Below are positions 60,058 through 64,000 of a stretch of DNA of 64,000 bases, piece by piece; position 1 is the stretch's first letter, and each line of letters opens with the position of its first letter. The translations under genes and the position numbers were made by a program. Source of the DNA: Dromaius novaehollandiae (taxonomy: Eukaryota > Chordata > Aves > Casuariiformes > Dromaiidae); the NCBI RefSeq assembly GCF_036370855.1, contig NC_088099.1, positions 32,694,501 through 32,758,500 of the forward strand, in the 5' to 3' direction. The notes beneath the pieces were generated by a model, which was given only the letters and a program-made list of their open reading frames with translations, was not told the origin of the DNA and made no database searches.

Positions 60058-63000
60058 GTGAGACCTCCCGGCCCCCCGGCGTCGGCGTCGGCGGCAGCGG
60101 GGCCGGCGGCGGGCGAGGGAGGGGGCGCCCCGGCGGGGATAGCCGCGCCGCTCCGCGCCGCGCCGGGCGGGGGGTCGGTGGCCCGCGGGCGGCGGCACCG
60201 GGCGGCCGCCCCCGGTGCCCGGAGCCCAGGGCCCGGCCGGAGCCCGGCGCGGAGCTCCCGCAGGGCCGGGGGAGCCAGGCCTGCGCCGCCGCGGGACTCG
60301 GCAGTGCCTGCCCGCCCCCTCCAGCCGCGCCCGGCCCCGCCGCTTTGCGCGGGCGGCTGGTCGCTCCGGCCCCTGCGCTCCGCGGCTGCGTCTCCTCCGC
60401 GTGCGCGCTGCGGGGCAGGGGCGGCGGGAGCGGGGGCCGGAAGGTCGGCGCCCCGACAGCGCGAATTAAGGCAGAAGTTGTGAGGATCTCTGTGAACGTC
60501 TCCGTTAGCTTCTCATTGCTCTCTGTAGCTCTGTTTGTCACTTGTGCTGCTGGCTGCGGAGTGGTGGTTAGAAGAGCGGCGCTTTTCAGGGTCCAGCGTG
60601 GCCACGTGGACTGAGGTCAATATTGTCGTCACCGGCAGCTTTGCGAAATGGTGAGATGGTGGATGGGGCTCGTTCATGTACTGTAGCAAGGAGGTGCTAG
60701 AAGGTGGAAAGCGGGAAGAGACTTGGTGAAAAGAAAGCACTGCAGAACATATAGGAGGATGTTGATGTGTAGGAGTTTTTAAATTAGATCTCTCTCTTAG
60801 GTGTTAAAGTTTTTTTTTTTTTCTGGGAAGAAAGCGTACCTGACAGAAAATACTGCAGGGCACTAAGAGAATACACGAGTCGGAAAGGATAGCAGGAAGC
60901 TACTTCTAGACTCCGCTTTTGATGAGCTTCACTAGAAAGGTACTGTGTATCATTTAAAAAGTTGGTAGAGTCTGCAGCAGGAGGATTTCCGAAAGAAGTA
61001 AGACTTATTTTTAGTTAAGAATCCAAAGCAGAACAGGATGTTGGGCTGCAAAAGTTTAAGGACTTACGAACATAAAATGAACATATACATAATGAACATA
61101 AAATAAAAATATACAGCTTCTAATCTAGATTTATATTGAGTAGTTGACATAAAACTTGAACAGGATAAAGGAGAAGATATTGTTTGATAGTGGGAAAAAG
61201 CTTGGGAAATAGTATCAGGATTTATTAGAGAAATGGAGAAAGATTGTCTCAAATTTAAAAAGGAAACCTCTTTAAAATGAGGCCCAGTGAAAAGAAATAA
61301 TGGGAACATGCTAATATGGAAATGCTTTGTTTTTATGGAAAAAGCTGAAATCAAAAACTTTTGAGAAAGACACTTGGGAAAACATTGAAATCCAAAGAAA
61401 TGTCGAAACAGAGCATGAGTAGATAGCTGGCTTGCTACAGATCTTCCTGGAGACGTTTCTCTAGGTTGGACGATTGCAAAATTCCTGTCCTGGGGGCTGT
61501 GGATTAGCTTTGCTATGTGGATGGCACTAAGAGTAGAAACCCACATCTTGAGATCTTACTGTTTTATTTTGGGGGCAAATGAAGTTGTACAGGAGAAACC
61601 TGAGAAATTATTGTATGTGCTTTGGGCTGCTTTTCTAGCAAGCTGAAAAAAACTAAGGAGGAAAAACATCTAATGCAGAACAGTGTATCTGCTCCAGTTG
61701 GAGGATGTTGGAAAGAAGGCCAAAATGTTAAAGAGGAAAAATTGAAATTCCATTATGAGGTACTGCAAACCAAGGAAATACAGGTTTTATAGACATCTGA
61801 AAGGAAGAGAAAAAGATTCTGGGGCAAGTAGCCGGAAAGTATTGCCAACCAGAAGGAGCAACTGTGACAGAGGTTGGCTCATGTACAGCAACATATACGT
61901 GACTATGGGGTATAGTGTGTTACTACTCAAAGTTGGGGAACTGTATAGCTATCCCTTATCAAGTTGGGTTTTCTAGGCCACAGCAAAACAGAGCATTTAT
62001 TTAAAGGAGGGTCACGGGGCTTATAAACCTCTAGCTTATTCATCCACCCAAAGGGAAGGCAGCACTTTTAATGTGGTGTTTGCCACTGTGTCAGGGGGAA
62101 AAAAAAGAAAATGCAAGGAAAGCTTTTACAGAAACTTGAAAGTGGTGCCATTATAAAAGAGTATAGATGGCTGGAGAAGAAAAGGCATGACATAAATAAA
62201 AAGAGAGAATAACAAACTATATGGAGTAAACTTCCTGAACTTTCAGGTCAACAAAGCAATTCAGCAATATTTCCAATCAGTCATGACAGTCATGCACAAC
62301 AAAAGATATCTTTTACATTTAGTTCTGACATTGGCTTCCTGTATACATACCAGTTTGTTTTTTTATTGTTTTATGAAGTTCATAATATTTCTATTACAAT
62401 TCTTCAAATGGCTTTTGAAAAAAAGTCTGCCATGCAAGGGCAGTGAAGCTCATTCTAAGTGAAAGCCTTCATACATATTATTCATAATCTGTTATTCTTT
62501 TGTACCTAGCAGTTTAGCAAAATGTGAGGGAGAAAACATGTAAAGTCTGAACATGAAGAACCTACAAAACTCAGGTTGATAGAGGACTATAGATATACAA
62601 GATCGACCAAACATTTAGTGATGTTTATATTAATGGATTAGTAAAGAACTAGTGGGAGGAATACAAAGATCCACAAACAGCTGTCAACATATTAGCTAAA
62701 ATATTGCAATTGTCTGCCAAATAGTGGCTATGATTTCAATGTCATATTGAGGGCTGTAAAGTCTGAGTGTATTATAGAAACAGGATTATGAATTCAGTTA
62801 CCTTCATTTTGTGAATTAAAGTTTTAGGTGTAGTTAGTAAATGTTAAAACATTTGGTCTCTTTTTGGAAAATGACAGAATATGTAAGTCACATGGTTACA
62901 TCACAGATGTTTTCCTTTAGGTTTCTAGAGATGAGCACAAGAGAGACTCTTGACTTTCTTCTGTATGGCTAGGTCCTGGTGATGATCTTTGATCAAGCTC

Positions 63001-63699
63001 ATGGTAAAGTAATACTTCAGGAAGTTAACCTATCCTCCTGATAAAGGTAAGGAGATTTTTTTAAGAAGTTTGACTTCTGAATGACAGGTGACTGTTCCAA
63101 GGATGACTTCAGAGAGTGGAATACGTTGTGTTGACATGATGTGATCAGATCTTATTTGTAAGGAAACAGGCGAGCCAAAGACTGAATGGCATAGGAAGTA
63201 GAGTAATTAAAATAGATAGGAAGAAACTTAGAAGAAGAGAGGATCAACACTGTAATTAAAAGGGGATTGTAGTGGAAAATGTTAGAAGCAACATTTATGA
63301 CTTTGGTGAAAGAGTGGTATATAACACCACCTTCTTAATCATGTTAGTATAATGGCAGATTAGCATAATAAAAGGGAGCTGTAAATAAGTACTACTGAAC
63401 ATAGTGTCATCTTGTGTCTAGTAGAGTGGGGAGCATTGTGATCTGAAATTGCGGAGCTAGGTGCTTATCTGGAACGGAAAACTCAAAATTTTTCTCATCT
63501 CATGGGTGCACATGTTCTTTAGTCTGGCTGGGGTATGTGGATTTTGCTTCCTTTACAGTGTTAATTGTTTTGAATTTTTAATTATTCGTCTTCACATTAA
63601 GAATGAATGAATTATTTACCGTTATGAGATATGATGGGAGATGTACTCAGAATCTGAGATCTGTCCCATCCTCTGGGATTTAGTTGGATGATCTCATTA
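60058..63699 (+). other. Probable intron 1 of the CpG-island gene
   Basis: Begins at the donor GTGAGA. Island composition fades by about 60470 and then AT-rich DNA follows, as expected for a long first intron. A T-run lies at about 60811-60822. CACGTG at 60603-60608 and CTTTGATCAAG at 62987-62997 (TCF/LEF-like) are isolated motifs. No second exon was identified; the 61064-61546 minus frame of 160 codons has no domain. If transcription starts within 60480-60620 instead, part of this would be exon. Confidence 0.4.
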
Positions 63700-63870
63700 G
63701 ATTCAGAGTCACTGCAGCGAGTCTAGAAATGTGCAGATGCTAAACATAATGCAGAATTTTAATTATTGTTTACTGTTAATTAAAATGCTATTTTTGTTTG
63801 TTTTGCCTCCCTCTGGCATCTTCAAGTCCTAATTAATTCTTAGCTGTGAGTGGTGGGATTAGGATTGGCA
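63700..63870. promoter_or_regulatory. Forkhead/homeodomain-rich block, enhancer candidate
   Basis: AATTATTGTTTACTGTTAATTAAAATGC holds a perfect forkhead core TGTTTAC (63767-63773) between AATTA (63761-63765) and the palindrome TTAATTAA (63776-63783). CCTAATTAATTC follows near 63828 and GGGATTAGG (an OTX-type GGATTA core) near 63856. It is strikingly like conserved intronic enhancers, but conservation is untested. Confidence 0.35.
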
Positions 63871-64000
63871 GCAACACACACCTCAGACAGCCCACAAGCA
63901 CCTATGGCTCTACAGGCTGTAGTATTGCAGCAGCGAAGATCAAACCCTTGAGTAGTTGGATAAAGATGGCTATTGTTGTTGTTGCCAAGATTATTTTTAT

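Larger units (their letters stand above)
59560..60470 (+). promoter_or_regulatory. CpG island, probable promoter of a plus-strand gene
   Basis: About 900 bases of extremely high G+C and CpG density; for example 59701-59760 alone holds about 15 CpGs. GC boxes abound (59804-59832, and GGGGGCGGCC near 59862). ATGGCGGC at 59646-59653 matches the YY1 promoter motif, and GCGTGCGCGCTGCG near 60399-60412 is NRF1-like. No TATA box is seen, as in dispersed-start island promoters. All six frames are long and open because GC-rich DNA lacks stops. Direction is set by the splice donor at 60057/60058; bidirectional activity is possible. Confidence 0.85.

Noticed and set aside
59552..60061. Start at 59552 for the 169-codon plus frame
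   Set aside because: The frame is continuous, but the ATG at 59789 has better context and the extra residues are low complexity; the region may be upstream of transcription.
59537..60541. 334-codon minus-strand ORF through the CpG island
   Set aside because: GC-rich DNA lacks stop codons; the translation is Arg/Pro/Ala/Gly low complexity, overlaps long frames on the other strand and has no domain.
59904..60614. 236-codon plus-strand ORF in the island
   Set aside because: Same composition effect; it reads through the splice donor at 60057 in another frame and shows no family resemblance.
61510..61525. CTCF-like TGTGGATGGCAC
   Set aside because: Right half fits but the left half has four mismatches.
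1..64000. CRISPR arrays, prokaryotic operons, phage or viral genes
   Set aside because: No regularly spaced direct repeats, no gene-dense open frames, and the sequence has vertebrate nuclear features throughout.
1..64000. tRNA, rRNA or other structured RNA genes
   Set aside because: No intact A-box/B-box pair or rRNA-like conserved core was seen; small hairpins noted lack a known RNA family signature.

Overview
This is vertebrate nuclear DNA, most likely from a sauropsid (crocodilian, turtle or bird). The background is AT-rich and dense in stop codons. It carries one CpG island with full vertebrate character, an old CR1 LINE whose 3' end closely resembles the type common in turtles and crocodilians, a second CR1/L3-like 3' end, and several MIR-like SINE relics. 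I see no L1 or Alu, which argues against a placental mammal. No prokaryotic or viral gene organisation is present. The host assignment rests on repeats recalled from memory and is an inference.

Layout. Bases 1 to about 59,500 look like a gene desert or a very large intergenic region. I found no convincing protein-coding exon there; the open frames have shapes expected by chance or sit in low-complexity DNA. Recognisable contents are MIR-like fragments (5225-5540, 25385-25520), the CR1 element (about 19640-21784), a CR1/L3-like tail (38860-38932), other LINE-like or ancient-repeat scraps (45185-45245, 45785-45845, 46140-46335, 51103-51330), microsatellites and purine tracts, and a GC-rich insert of about 505 bp between imperfect direct repeats (54262-54766).

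Scattered through the desert are short stretches with the look of developmental enhancers: homeodomain, POU octamer, SOX, forkhead and TCF/LEF-like motifs packed together. The best are 10540-10745, which has two octamers in inverted orientation around TTAATTAA, and 9840-10410, which has inverted SOX-like sites and local CpGs. Two good CTCF-like motifs lie at 7729-7742 (minus) and 18750-18763 (plus). Conservation could not be tested here, so all enhancer calls are hypotheses.

At about 59560-60470 lies the one probable gene start: a dense CpG island with GC boxes and no TATA box. On the plus strand it has an upstream ORF whose TGA overlaps the ATG of a second ORF (ATGA), and that second ORF runs into a good splice donor, CAG|GTGAGA, at 60057/60058. 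The simplest reading is exon 1 of a plus-strand gene whose intron 1 fills the rest of the window. I cannot name the gene. The long upstream desert with enhancer-like blocks would fit a developmentally regulated gene, but this is inference. I did not find a convincing undescribed biological system; the most testable oddities are the uORF/ORF overlap, the octamer palindrome and the GC-rich insert.
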